In this document: in pieces, positions 36,179 to 44,515 of the stretch
How positions within the stretch are numbered: the stretch's first letter is position 1
How the letters are laid out: every line of letters begins with the position of its first letter
Source of the DNA: Amycolatopsis echigonensis
GTDB taxonomy: Bacteria; Actinomycetota; Actinomycetes; Mycobacteriales; Pseudonocardiaceae
DNA: 64,000 bases
Direction of reading: 5' to 3'
Assembly (NCBI RefSeq): GCF_014174495.1
Contig: NZ_JACJHR010000006.1
Span: forward strand, 1 to 64,000
Notes under the pieces: generated by a model
Databases searched by the model: none
Told to the model about the DNA's origin: nothing
What the model saw: only the letters and a program-made list of their open reading frames with translations
Program-made: the position numbers and the translations under genes

Positions 36179-36217
36179 CCGAGGCTAGACGGAGAACACT
36201 TCTCCGTCTAGCCTCGG
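36179..36217. promoter_or_regulatory. Perfect 18-bp-arm inverted repeat: symmetric divergent promoter/operator
   Basis: The left arm at 36179-36196 (CCGAGGCTAGACGGAGAA) and its exact complement at 36200-36217 flank a 3-nt centre (CAC). The centre is exactly 24 nt from both divergent start codons (36174 and 36222). Each strand carries TAGCCT 7 nt before its ATG, with TAGACG 17 nt further upstream as a weak -35, so both transcripts would be leaderless and share the operator. The TetR protein at 36222 is the probable ligand. Confidence 0.85.
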
Positions 36218-36221
36218 GGCC

Positions 36222-36836
36222 ATGACGGGACTGCGGGCCGACGCCCGGCGAAGCGAGGCCGCGCTGGTCGCTGCGGCGCGAGAAGCCGTCGCGGAAGCCG
36301 GATTGGAGGTGTCCGCCAACGAGATCGTCAAGCGGGCCGGTGTCGGACCGGGCACGTTTTACCGGCGCTTCCCGTCGCGACAGGCTTTGCTCGAGAAGAT
36401 CCTGCTGGAGGTCCTCGGCGAACTCGAAGGCCAGGCAATAGAGGCGCTCGACGATCCCGATCCAGGCCAGGGTTTCGCCAGCCTGCTACGAGCGTTCACC
36501 CTGTCCCAGGCGGAAAACAAGGGCCTGTCGGACGCATTGGCCGCGGAGGGCGGAAGCCCCGAGGCCGACAAAGCGCGGGAACGATTGCGCGATCTCATCC
36601 GCCGGGTGACCGAACGGGCGCAGCGGGCCGGCGTGGTGCGCAAGGACCTGTCGTGGGCCGATGTGCCATTTCTCGCCGCGGCGGCGGCGAGGATGACGCA
36701 GAATTGTCTCGACCTCCACGCCGGTGCTGTGCAACGAGACCGCGTGCTCGCCGTCATCCTCGCCGGAACCGCGAATTCCGACCTCGAACTCCCTGGGGAA
36801 CCCGCCGCCTTCGTGGCGGAAACGCCACAAACTTGA
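36222..36836 (+). CDS. TetR family transcriptional regulator
   Basis: A 204-residue TetR regulator. The DNA-binding domain is at residues about 10-58 (VSANEIVKRAGVGPGTFYRRFPSRQALLEK) and the ligand domain resembles the TetR C-terminal type found next to SDR genes (AFTLSQAENKGLSDALAAEG). It is divergent from two SDR genes across a perfect inverted repeat and is likely both autorepressing and the SDR repressor. A GTGGCG-GAAA-CGCCAC hairpin lies within its last codons. Confidence 0.9.
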   Translation: MTGLRADARRSEAALVAAAREAVAEAGLEVSANEIVKRAGVGPGTFYRRFPSRQALLEKILLEVLGELEGQAIEALDDPDPGQGFASLLRAFTLSQAENKGLSDALAAEGGSPEADKARERLRDLIRRVTERAQRAGVVRKDLSWADVPFLAAAAARMTQNCLDLHAGAVQRDRVLAVILAGTANSDLELPGEPAAFVAETPQT

Positions 36837-37235
36837 GACTGATCTTGGTGACATCCGAATTCGATAGTGCTGGAATGGCTGCGCCAGCGATCGCGCGAGC
36901 GGGTCGAAGGTCGTCGAGCACGACGCGCGGGGAGCTTTGCGTTCCGCGGCCGCGTGCTCGTCGGTTGACGGGTCCGCGGTCCGAGTAATGCGGAGAGGTC
37001 CACAAGCTGAGATATGACCTTGACGGCAGCGAGGCTGCGGAACCGCAGACAATAACGATGTCCCTTGTTGCCGCATCGTCGCGGTCGCGAGGCGCAGCCC
37101 AACCCGGAGAGCACGCCGCGGTGTCATAAGCAACGACGGCAGGCGGGATCGAAGTGTGACCGAGCGCCGCGCTTGAGCGTTTGTGGCGCTGTCCTCGGCC
37201 CGGCTGGGGACGGAGTTTTCTGCTGGTGAATGTTG
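36837..37235. other. Gap without recognisable gene
   Basis: About 400 bases between the TetR gene and the convergent transporter. Frames are open on both strands but give arginine/serine-rich products without domains or ribosome sites. No terminator with a T tail was seen. Confidence 0.5.
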
Positions 37236-38153
37236 TCATGACCGGTTCTGGGCCGTACGAAGCTGCCGGAATCCGAAGTGCAGCGGCCGACGGCAGCCCT
37301 GGCCGGTGCGCGAGAGGAGCGTCACCCCGATGACCGCGACCACTGCGGCCGGGGCCCATACGAGTGCGTGACCGGGCTCGAGTCGTTCGCCGGTGAGGAA
37401 ATGCGCAGCGGGTACCGCGGCAAGCGGGTCCATCAGCACGAGCGCGGGCAGCGACCACGACAACGCGCCGCGGGCGTACGCCTGCTGGCTTCCGAGCTGC
37501 GCGGTGACCGCGACGAGCAGCGCAGCCCACAATGCCCCGCCGGTCAGGGTGTGGACCAGTCCGCTGTCGCTGAAGGTTTTCAGCGCCAGCGAGATCAGCA
37601 CCGCGGCTATGCCCGCGGCGATCCCGGCCGCCGCCCCGCAGACCAACGCGCCCCATGATCCGCGGCCGATTCGGCTGCACGCACCCACCAGTCCGACGGC
37701 GATCACTACCGCGGCGACGACCACCCACGGCGATGCGCCGTGCCCGCCCGCGGTGGCCGCGGCCGGGCGTGCGGCGACGAGGAAGACCGCCAGGCCGCCA
37801 CACGTGCACAACGCGCCGAGCAACTCCAAGCGGGACGGCAGACAGCTGTCCCGTACCGAGCGAATCGCCAGCGCCACCACCAGACTCCCCGCCAGCAGCG
37901 GCTGCACGATCGCCACCGGCGCCAACGCCAGCGCGACCACCTGCAGCACGGTGCCCAGCACCGTGGCCCCCTGACCGACCATCCACTTCGGACTGGCCAC
38001 CAGCCGGCGCAGTTCCACCCCGCGCGTTCCGGCGCTGCCGACAGCGGCCTCGTGTTGCAGCACCGAGCCCACCGCGAACATGATGGCAGCCGCACCGGCG
38101 ACTGCGGTGCCCGGGAGAAAAGCCGACAGTCCGGCCGGGACATGCACCCTCAT
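37236..38153 (-). CDS. DMT-type multidrug/metabolite transporter-like membrane protein
   Basis: A 305-residue protein with about nine membrane segments, beginning with GTAVAGAAAIMFAVGSVLQH and including LQVVALALAPVAIVQPLLAG and YARGALSWSLPALVLMDPLAA, a pattern of DMT/NIPA-like integral membrane proteins. These are often annotated as magnesium or small-molecule carriers, but activity of the actinobacterial members is unknown. The start ATG 38153 is the only clear one. It has no obvious operon partner. Confidence 0.75.
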   Translation of the reverse strand: MRVHVPAGLSAFLPGTAVAGAAAIMFAVGSVLQHEAAVGSAGTRGVELRRLVASPKWMVGQGATVLGTVLQVVALALAPVAIVQPLLAGSLVVALAIRSVRDSCLPSRLELLGALCTCGGLAVFLVAARPAAATAGGHGASPWVVVAAVVIAVGLVGACSRIGRGSWGALVCGAAAGIAAGIAAVLISLALKTFSDSGLVHTLTGGALWAALLVAVTAQLGSQQAYARGALSWSLPALVLMDPLAAVPAAHFLTGERLEPGHALVWAPAAVVAVIGVTLLSRTGQGCRRPLHFGFRQLRTAQNRS

Positions 38154-38530
38154 CTGCTGCAGATACCCCGTGCGGCGGCTTCTATTCGACCACGCGTCAG
38201 ATCAATCGTCCTTGGAGCTTCCGGAGCCGCGCCCGGTATGCAGCGCGGCCAGGCAGTCACACGGTCGCTCCAGTCGCAGTCAAGCCCGCCGAGTCGGTCC
38301 ATCTCCGTATCGAGGAAAAGCATGTGCCCCGCGTGGTCGATCTCGACCAGTTCGGCACGAAGCCGGGTAACGCCCTGCGCGCGAAGTAGCCGTGGGCATT
38401 CAGGATTCGCCGGGAAAGCGGGCGGCGAGGGGCGGCCCGCGCAGGTGCCGGGCTGCTGGGGGAGGGAGTCGGACAGCCGTGCGTCCTGCTGATCTGCGGG
38501 CGTTATTCGGAACAGAAACGGACCGTCAGT
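38154..38530. other. Gap with a possible decayed coding fragment on the minus strand
   Basis: At about 38200-38390 one minus-strand frame reads LRAELVEIDHAGHMLFLD, a weak resemblance to the C-terminal histidine region of alpha/beta hydrolases. No start, no ribosome site and no complete domain are present, so no gene is called. Confidence 0.3.
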
Positions 38531-39763
38531 TCAGTGCGCGGCGTGCTGGACGCGGACCTGGGGATACGGGCTGGAGCCGGTCAGCAGCGGTTCGGGTCGG
38601 CCCTGGGTCGCGTGGTCGGCGAACGCGGCGAGGTAGGCGTCGGCGATGGTGAGCGCTTCGGTGCCGTCGATGGAGCCGAGCGGGATTTGGGACCGGATCG
38701 GGGCGGCGAGGTAGTAGCTGCCGTAGTCGCTGAAATTGAAGTGCTCGGTTCCGGTGATCTCGTAGCACCAGGCGCCTCCGGTGCTGGCGGCCAGCAGCGT
38801 CCGAGCGGTGTCGCGACTGGCCTGGTCGCCGGGGTCGGCCGGTTGGCAGGTGCCGGTGACACAGGAGTTCTCGCTCCCGATGAGCATCATCGGTTTCGCG
38901 AGGCCGGTGTGCACGACCGTGCCGAACTGGGTGCCGTCGAGATCGGCCGCGCCGGCGCAGTGCGGGTCGGTGCGGCACGCCTCCAACGCGGCGGCGCCGC
39001 CGAAGGAATGACCGGCATAGACGATTGTGCCGGCGTTGACGTGCCCGGCGAAACGGCCGCTGGAGTTCAGCGTCGCGACCTGCTCGGCGGCGAATCGGGC
39101 GTCGGCCGCCCAGACGGCGACCAGGCGGTCTCCGTCGGCCTGTGCTTGGCCGGCGTGCTCATTCGCGGTGTCGGCCGCCACTGCGCCGGCCGCGGTCGCG
39201 GTCACCGTCTGTCCATTGAGGACGGTGAGGTTCGCGCTGTAGGTGGGGGTCACGCCGGCGACCAGGTAGCCGTGACTGGCCAGGTTTTCCGCGAGCGCGG
39301 TGTATTGCGGTGCGGCGAGGCCCATGCCGGGTTGCAGCACCGCCACGGGGAACCTGCCGGCAGCGAGCGGGACATCGGCGAACGAGTGCCCGCGGACGTC
39401 GGCGAAACTGGTCTCGCCAAGCCCGGCCGGGCCGCTGATGTGCAGTCCCGCCCAGGCGCCCGGGGTGTAGGGCGCAGGCTGCGCGCCGGGCCCGGGGACA
39501 CCCGGGTACCACAGCCAGACCGACAGCTCCCGCGGTCTGCCCGGTTGCGCGGCGAGCGGATCGGTGCGGGTGCGGTCGGTCCATTCGAGGACAGTCCGGC
39601 CGACCTGGTAACGACCGGCGGGAGCGGGCAGCGCGACCGGCTGCCCGGCCCGGATCGCGACGTAGCCGACATAACCGCCGAGCACGACGACGAGGGTGAG
39701 CGCGATCCGTGCGACCCACCGGAGCCACCGGCGCTTTCTCTTGCCTGGCCCGTCTTCGCCCAT
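38531..39763 (-). CDS. Membrane-anchored alpha/beta hydrolase (PAF-acetylhydrolase/lipase-like)
   Basis: A 410-residue protein with a basic N-terminus, one membrane anchor (residues about 18-38) and an extracytoplasmic hydrolase domain. The nucleophile is Ser253 in YAGHSFGGAAAL; the likely oxyanion-hole region is AVLQPGMGLAA; the histidine is probably in TGTEHFNFSD. Four cysteines (EACRTDPHC, SCVTGTC) suggest disulfides. The layout resembles PAF-acetylhydrolase-like or dienelactone-hydrolase-like secreted esterases. ATG 39763 is chosen because earlier in-frame starts fall inside the divergent operator. PadR control is inferred. Confidence 0.82.
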   Translation of the reverse strand: MGEDGPGKRKRRWLRWVARIALTLVVVLGGYVGYVAIRAGQPVALPAPAGRYQVGRTVLEWTDRTRTDPLAAQPGRPRELSVWLWYPGVPGPGAQPAPYTPGAWAGLHISGPAGLGETSFADVRGHSFADVPLAAGRFPVAVLQPGMGLAAPQYTALAENLASHGYLVAGVTPTYSANLTVLNGQTVTATAAGAVAADTANEHAGQAQADGDRLVAVWAADARFAAEQVATLNSSGRFAGHVNAGTIVYAGHSFGGAAALEACRTDPHCAGAADLDGTQFGTVVHTGLAKPMMLIGSENSCVTGTCQPADPGDQASRDTARTLLAASTGGAWCYEITGTEHFNFSDYGSYYLAAPIRSQIPLGSIDGTEALTIADAYLAAFADHATQGRPEPLLTGSSPYPQVRVQHAAH

Positions 39764-39770
39764 GGCCGCA

Positions 39771-39804
39771 TAGTACGCGACACGTAGCATCGAGTCGCGT
39801 ACTA
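39771..39804. promoter_or_regulatory. PadR operator: TAGTACGCGAC-N12-GTCGCGTACTA
   Basis: A perfect 11-bp-arm inverted repeat, 39771-39781 and 39794-39804, in the 49-nt space between the divergent hydrolase and PadR genes. The arms end 7 nt upstream of the hydrolase ATG and 8 nt upstream of the PadR ATG. Very probably bound by the PadR protein. Confidence 0.78.
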
Positions 39805-39812
39805 TTGGACGC

Positions 39813-40124
39813 ATGCACAGCTACGACGCGCAGATGCTGGTGCTCACCGCGCTCGCGAGCGGGCCGCTGCACGGGTATGCCGTCAACACTGAGATCGAGA
39901 AGCTGACCGGGTCCCGGCTCGGTCCGGGCAGCCTTTACGGCGCGCTCGCCCGCCTGGAGGCGCGGGGCCTGATCGAACCTGTCCCGGACCGTGCCGACGC
40001 GCGCGACCGGCAACGGATCGTCCGCATCACCGCGGCCGGGCGGGAGACCTTGCGGGCGGAACTCGAACAGATGGCCCGGGTCGCCCAGGCGGGCCTTCGC
40101 GCTCTGGGGGTCGCACCGTCATGA
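39813..40124 (+). CDS. PadR family transcriptional regulator
   Basis: A 103-residue PadR winged-helix protein: LTALASGPLHGYAVNTEIEKLTG followed by GPGSLYGALARLEARGLIEPV and RIVRITAAGRETL. It is at the short end of the family (subfamily 2) with a single dimerisation helix. It overlaps the next gene by 4 nt and is divergent from a hydrolase across an inverted repeat. PadR regulators of this size commonly sense small hydrophobic ligands and repress a membrane or efflux function. Confidence 0.9.
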   Translation: MHSYDAQMLVLTALASGPLHGYAVNTEIEKLTGSRLGPGSLYGALARLEARGLIEPVPDRADARDRQRIVRITAAGRETLRAELEQMARVAQAGLRALGVAPS

Positions 40125-40858
40125 ACGTGCCCGCGCTGCTGCTCCGGCTCTATCCGCCCGGAATCCGTGAGCGATGGGGCGGTGAGATCGTGCACGAGGC
40201 GCGGCTGGCCGGGCCTCGCTCGTGGTTCGACACTGCGACCGGCGCCGCGAAACTGTGGCTGCACCCCAGCGACTGGCCGGAAACGGCGAGCGGGCAGACC
40301 AGCCGGGTCCTGGCCACCGCGTTCGTCGCGGTCACCACCGCGGCCGCACTGCTGGTGCGTGCGGCTGGCCCTGCTTCGCTCACCGTGAGCGTCGATCGGC
40401 CCGTCACCAGCGCGTGGCTCGCGCCGATCTTGGCCGCGATCGCGCTCGCCGCTCCGTTGCCGCCGCTGCGGTGGGCAGCGCTCGGGCGTCTGGCAGCCAC
40501 GGCGGCCCGCACCCTCATCGCGCCCGTCCTCGCGTTCGGCGGCCTGTTCCTGCTCGCGCACAGCGGATTGATCGTCCACCCGACCGGCATGGCCGACGTC
40601 CTGCTGATCGGCTGTTACTGGGCCACCCTCGGCTTCATCGGGATTCACCTGTGCCTGCTGATGGCGCGCGTCGGACGGATCGCCGTCCTGCCCAGCACCC
40701 GCCGGCTGCACGCCGCGTTGCTGTTTCTCGGGGCAGGACTGGCGTTCGCCGCCGTGCAGACCCTGCTGGCCGGCACGCTCGTGCTCTCGTGCGGGCTCGC
40801 CGCTCTCGCTGCGGCCGTGTTCGTTATCGGCTTCGACCTGCGGCGCGTCGCGCAGTGA
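40121..40858 (+). CDS. PadR-coupled membrane protein of unknown function
   Basis: A 245-residue protein with a soluble N-terminal 60 residues (LLRLYPPGIRERWGGEIVHEA, a segment seen in actinobacterial proteins paired with PadR) and five or six membrane segments from about residue 65. Its ATG overlaps the PadR stop by 4 nt. No function is known; the pairing suggests an envelope-stress or transport function regulated together with the divergent hydrolase. Confidence 0.72.
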   Translation: MNVPALLLRLYPPGIRERWGGEIVHEARLAGPRSWFDTATGAAKLWLHPSDWPETASGQTSRVLATAFVAVTTAAALLVRAAGPASLTVSVDRPVTSAWLAPILAAIALAAPLPPLRWAALGRLAATAARTLIAPVLAFGGLFLLAHSGLIVHPTGMADVLLIGCYWATLGFIGIHLCLLMARVGRIAVLPSTRRLHAALLFLGAGLAFAAVQTLLAGTLVLSCGLAALAAAVFVIGFDLRRVAQ

Positions 40859-41012
40859 CCCGGAGGCGCTGTCCGGCGTGCCGCCAACACCACACAGACG
40901 GTCTGATCTCAACCATGCTTCACCCATGAAACCCAGGCGAAAACGCTGCTGAGAAAAGGTCGTCAGCCGGGAAGTCCGACGAGGCGTACGGCGGCGGCGC
41001 GTGTGGATCGCG

Positions 41013-42464
41013 CTAACCGGCGGCGGTCGTTCGTTCCTGGGCTGGTGCGTCGTGGGTGTGCCGGGTGTCGGCACCGTGGGAGAAGGTCGCTGCTTCCTTG
41101 CCTCGTTGGGGTTTGTCTTGTCCTCGCAGGCGGGGCAGGGCGAGCCGGAGGGCTTCGACGAGAAGGTCGGCGAGGTCGTGGCTGAAGCCGTTGCGGACGA
41201 CGATGCGCAGGACGGCGAGGTCCTCGCGGTGTGCGGGGAAGGTGTAGGCGGGAACGAGCCAGCCTTGTTCGCGCAGTGCGGCCGAGACGTCGAAGACGGA
41301 GTACCCGGCTTCGCTTTCCTTGAGCGTGAAGGCAAACACCGGCAGCTGGCTGCCGTCGGTGAGGAGACGGAACGGCCCGAGTCCGGCGATGCGGCGGGCG
41401 AGGTCGGTGGCGACGTCGCGGCAGTATTGCTGGATGCGGCGGTAACCGTCGCGGCCGAGGCGGAGGAAGTTGTAGTACTGGGCGACGACTTGGGCTCCGG
41501 GGCGGGAGAAATTCAGCGCGAAGGTGGGCATTTCGCCGCCGAGGTAGTTGACGCGGAAGACGAGGTCGTCCGGCAGTGCCTCGGTGTCGCGCCAGGCGAC
41601 CCAGCCGACGCCGGGGTAGACGAGTCCGTATTTGTGGCCTGAGGTGTTGATCGACGCGACGCGGGGCAGCCGGAAGTCCCATTCCAGGTGCGGGTCGCAG
41701 AACGGGGCGATCATCGCGCCCGAGGCGCCGTCGACGTGGACGGGAATGTCCCAGCCGTGCTGGTCGTGGAGACGGTCGAGAGCGGCGCAGATGTCGGCGA
41801 CGGGTTCATAGCTGCCGTCGAAAGTGGAGCCCAGGATGGCGACGACGCCGATGGTGTTCTCGTCGCAGTGCGCGGCGGCTTGTTCGGCGGTGAGGTGGAA
41901 GCGGTCTCTGTCCATGGGGACGAGGCGGGCTTCGACGTCCCAGTAGTTGGCGAACTTTTCCCAGCAGACCTGGACATTGATGCCCATGACCAGATTGGGC
42001 CGGTCGGTGGGAAGGCCGGCGGCGCGGCGGCGGTGCTGCCAGCGGCGCTTGAGGGCCAGGCCCGCGAGCATGCACGCTTCGCTGGACCCGGTGGTGGAAC
42101 AGCCGACGGCCGTGTCGGGGTCGGGTGCGTGCCAGAGGCCGGCGAGCATGCGGACGCAGCGCTGTTCGAGGTCCGCGGTGCGCGGGTACTCGTCCTTGTC
42201 GATCATGTTCTTGTCGGAGCACTCGGTCATCAGGTCGCGGGCAGTCGGCTCCATCCACGTGGTGACGAAGGTGGCGAGGTTGAGCCGGGCGTTGCCGTCG
42301 AGCATCAGTTCGTCGTGCACGACCTGGTAGGCGGTGTCGTTGTCGAGTTCGCCGTCGGGGATGCGGTCGCGGGGGATCGCGACGGGTTCGCGGGTGAAGA
42401 CGGGGTTGACCGCGACGTCTCCGGTGCTGTGGTCGTGCGGATGCGCGGGATGGGTCAGGGGCAT
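41013..42464 (-). CDS. gadB: Glutamate decarboxylase
   Basis: A 483-residue PLP enzyme converting glutamate to GABA and CO2, consuming a proton. Visible marks: the substrate/PLP region GCSTTGSSEACMLAG, VHVDGASGAMIAPF with the PLP Asp, and the Schiff-base Lys278 in NTSGHKYGLVYPGVGW (Lys276 in E. coli GadB). Length is close to the 466-residue enterobacterial enzyme, with a C-terminal extension rich in histidine (SHGADTRHTHD). In E. coli a C-terminal histidine closes the site at neutral pH, so this tail may be regulatory. ATG 42464 follows GGAGG. It lies 20 nt after an amidotransferase gene. No GABA antiporter is nearby. Confidence 0.92.
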   Translation of the reverse strand: MPLTHPAHPHDHSTGDVAVNPVFTREPVAIPRDRIPDGELDNDTAYQVVHDELMLDGNARLNLATFVTTWMEPTARDLMTECSDKNMIDKDEYPRTADLEQRCVRMLAGLWHAPDPDTAVGCSTTGSSEACMLAGLALKRRWQHRRRAAGLPTDRPNLVMGINVQVCWEKFANYWDVEARLVPMDRDRFHLTAEQAAAHCDENTIGVVAILGSTFDGSYEPVADICAALDRLHDQHGWDIPVHVDGASGAMIAPFCDPHLEWDFRLPRVASINTSGHKYGLVYPGVGWVAWRDTEALPDDLVFRVNYLGGEMPTFALNFSRPGAQVVAQYYNFLRLGRDGYRRIQQYCRDVATDLARRIAGLGPFRLLTDGSQLPVFAFTLKESEAGYSVFDVSAALREQGWLVPAYTFPAHREDLAVLRIVVRNGFSHDLADLLVEALRLALPRLRGQDKPQRGKEAATFSHGADTRHTHDAPAQERTTAAG

Positions 42465-42484
42465 GGTCGGTCCTCCGGACGGGG

Positions 42485-43353
42485 TTACTGGCCTTGCTGG
42501 GAAGCGGCGGCGTGGGCGCCGAGGTCGTCGAGGGTGAGCGGGCGCCGCGGCGGCCGGTCGAGCACGATCCGGCGGGTGGCGGTCAGGTCCGCGCCGACGT
42601 GCAGGAGTTCGCCGGGCCGGAGGTTCTGCCAGCCGGGGTCCTCGTCCATGCGTTCGCTGGCGACGACGGTGGCGCGGTGGCGGGCGAGACCGCCGGAGCG
42701 GGCCCGGATCCGGCCCGCGGCGCTCGCGTGTTCCAGGTGCCGGTCGCCGTGCGGGCCGCCGGCACAGCGCTGCAGGACGTACAGGTCGTGGGTGTCGGGA
42801 TAGCGGAGGGCCCAGAGTTCGTCCGGCGTGGTGAGGACGAGGTTGATCGCGTAGACCGGCAGGTTCGCGGCGGCCCAGCGCGCGGCGGCGGCGATCCCGG
42901 CGCTCACGTCGCCGTGGTGCGCTTCGGTTTCCTTGGTGACGAGGGCGAAGAAACGTTCGGAGTCGGTGTCGCCGTGGACGAGGTCCCGGTACTCGCCGAG
43001 CCGGTCTTCCAAACGGGGCAGATCGCCGAGAACGCCGTTGTGGGCGAACAACCGGCCGTGCTGGAGGAAGGGATGGGTGTTGGCCGGTTCGAGGCCGCCG
43101 GTCGAGGCGTAGCGGATGTGGGCGAGGAAGGTCGTCGATTCGCATTCCTTGGCCTCGCGGGCGAACTCTTTGTCCGCATGCGCCGCCAATGGCTGTTTCC
43201 AGACCTGCGGCGAGCCGTGCGCGTCGAACACGCCGAGCCCGGTCCCGTCGGGCTCGCGCCGGCTCTGGGCGGCGAGGCTGTCGGGCGCTTCGAGCAGCCA
43301 GAACGTGGCGGGCACGCGCTGCGGGCAGCGGACAGACCAAACAGACGGCACAT
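42485..43353 (-). pseudogene. Class II glutamine amidotransferase (EgtC-like), frameshifted near its start
   Basis: The N-terminal MCRLFGLSA with the nucleophile Cys2 starts at ATG 43353 and is the class II (Ntn) amidotransferase signature. After about nine codons the frame fails: the matching continuation (CPQRVPATFWLLEAPDSL) lies in another frame that runs to 42485 and includes LAHIRYASTGGLEPANTHPF, LFAHNGVLGDLP and TDSERFFAL, all typical. One missing base at about 43318-43329 explains it. As written the catalytic Cys is separated from the rest of the enzyme. It could be a pseudogene, a sequencing error or recoding. Intact length would be about 289. It is the first gene of an operon with glutamate decarboxylase. 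Confidence 0.8.
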
Positions 43354-43609
43354 GCCGAACCCTCCCGGTCGCGGTTCGGTCCCCGGTTACCCGGGGGAAT
43401 CGGGCTAAACCTCGCTGACACCGGGGGCGGCTGACTGTCCGCGGGCGGCGTCGTGGGACTCCTGGGGGGCGGGGGTGATCGCCGGATTCGGCCATGCCTG
43501 GACTGGAATGCTGGCCGCCGAGCGTGTCGGCGGCCAGCGTTGGCGGTGTGCAATTTCTCCCGCGGCTCGACGCTCGCGCAGGGATCGAATCGGGGATGCG
43601 GTGTTCGGA

Positions 43610-44080
43610 TCAGCGAGGCTGCCGCACCGTGGAATTGTCGGCAGGGCGCGAACGCCGGGCGGGCGCGGCGACCGTATGGGCGAAGGCCCACAGCAGCAGC
43701 ACGGCGGCGAGGATGCTGCCGGCGTGGAAGATCCACTCGACCGGGAGTATGCCGGTCGGCTGCATGCCGAGGTGGCGGTGCAGCGCGGCGTGCGGCATCC
43801 ACGAGGCGAGCAGCCACGCCGTTGCGATTCTGGCGATCTGACCGGCACGGGCGGTGTCCGTGCGCGCCGCGAACCAGCGGCGTCCGAGGAGCAGGATCGC
43901 GATCCCGACACCGAACGCGATGTTCTCGACCATGTTTTCGCCGATCAGTCCGGCCAGGACGGCGCCGTGCGCCGCGGGGGCGTCGGGATCGGGCGCCCAG
44001 AACCGGCCGAGCGGACCGTCCGGGCCGACCAGGACGGCGAAAACCGTTGCGGCTAAGGCGATGATGCCGAATCTGCGCAT
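43610..44080 (-). CDS. Small membrane protein, function unknown
   Basis: A 156-residue protein with four membrane segments (about residues 5-20, 45-66, 80-98, 115-135). It starts at ATG 44080. Histidines cluster at ASWMPHAALHRHLGMQ in a loop and at the head of the last segment (EWIFHAGS), which might bind a metal or heme. It lies 22 nt after the following small gene in the same direction. No family is recognised with confidence. Confidence 0.6.
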   Translation of the reverse strand: MRRFGIIALAATVFAVLVGPDGPLGRFWAPDPDAPAAHGAVLAGLIGENMVENIAFGVGIAILLLGRRWFAARTDTARAGQIARIATAWLLASWMPHAALHRHLGMQPTGILPVEWIFHAGSILAAVLLLWAFAHTVAAPARRSRPADNSTVRQPR

Positions 44081-44102
44081 GTCGTCGACTCTCTTCCCGG
44101 AC

Positions 44103-44396
44103 TCAGCGCAGCTGGCGCGCTTCGGTGACGTCGAACAGTTCGGGCTGCTCGTGGCTCTCCAGCAAAGCTTGGGACCGAGGCGTGCGGAGGACGGTCTCGA
44201 GCCGGGTGAGGAATCCCGCGGCTTCGTCGCGCGTAGCGAAATCGAGGTCGACGCAAACCAGCCGCGGATCCGCGGCGTGGCGGGAAATTCGATAGGACTG
44301 CACTCCGTGCTCGCGGCGGAAGCCGTCGTAGGCGTCGAACCCGGATTTCCACTGTTCGTAGTCGTTGACCTTGTTGTGGATGTGCAGCGCGAACAT
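44103..44396 (-). CDS. Small ferredoxin-fold (ABM/cyclase-like) protein
   Basis: A 97-residue protein starting at ATG 44396 with GGAGG 5 nt upstream. The pattern is beta-alpha-beta: FALHIHNKVNDYEQWKSGFD, then GVQSYRISRHAADP and LVCVDLDFATRDEAAGFLTRLE, typical of dimeric alpha+beta barrel proteins such as antibiotic biosynthesis monooxygenases and actinobacterial polyketide-type cyclases. The catalytic role is unclear. It is divergent from the LuxR gene and upstream of a membrane protein. Confidence 0.7.
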   Translation of the reverse strand: MFALHIHNKVNDYEQWKSGFDAYDGFRREHGVQSYRISRHAADPRLVCVDLDFATRDEAAGFLTRLETVLRTPRSQALLESHEQPELFDVTEARQLR

Positions 44397-44502
44397 GACG
44401 TCCTCCGTGGGAATCGTGCCGAATCGGGTCTTGCCGAGCATCCGTCGGGCAGCGGGTCGAATCCCATCCCCAGGACTGGGGGTCTTCACCGCCGGCCGGG
44501 CC

Positions 44503-44508
44503 TACAAT
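44503..44508 (+). promoter_or_regulatory. Strong -10 element TACAAT for a leaderless LuxR mRNA
   Basis: A TACAAT hexamer overlaps the first possible ATG (44507). Transcription would start near 44514-44516, where an in-frame GTG sits, so the true start is probably 44516 and the mRNA leaderless. A clear -35 was not seen. Confidence 0.6.
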
Positions 44509-44515
44509 GCGGTCC

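Noticed and set aside
36813..36828. GTGGCG-GAAA-CGCCAC hairpin as terminator of the TetR gene
   Set aside because: It lies within the last codons of the gene and lacks a T tail. It may be chance in GC-rich DNA.
41013..43817. 934-codon frame appearing to fuse sequence upstream to glutamate decarboxylase
   Set aside because: The upstream part is out-of-frame sequence over the amidotransferase gene. The GGAGG-preceded ATG at 42464 is the normal gad start.
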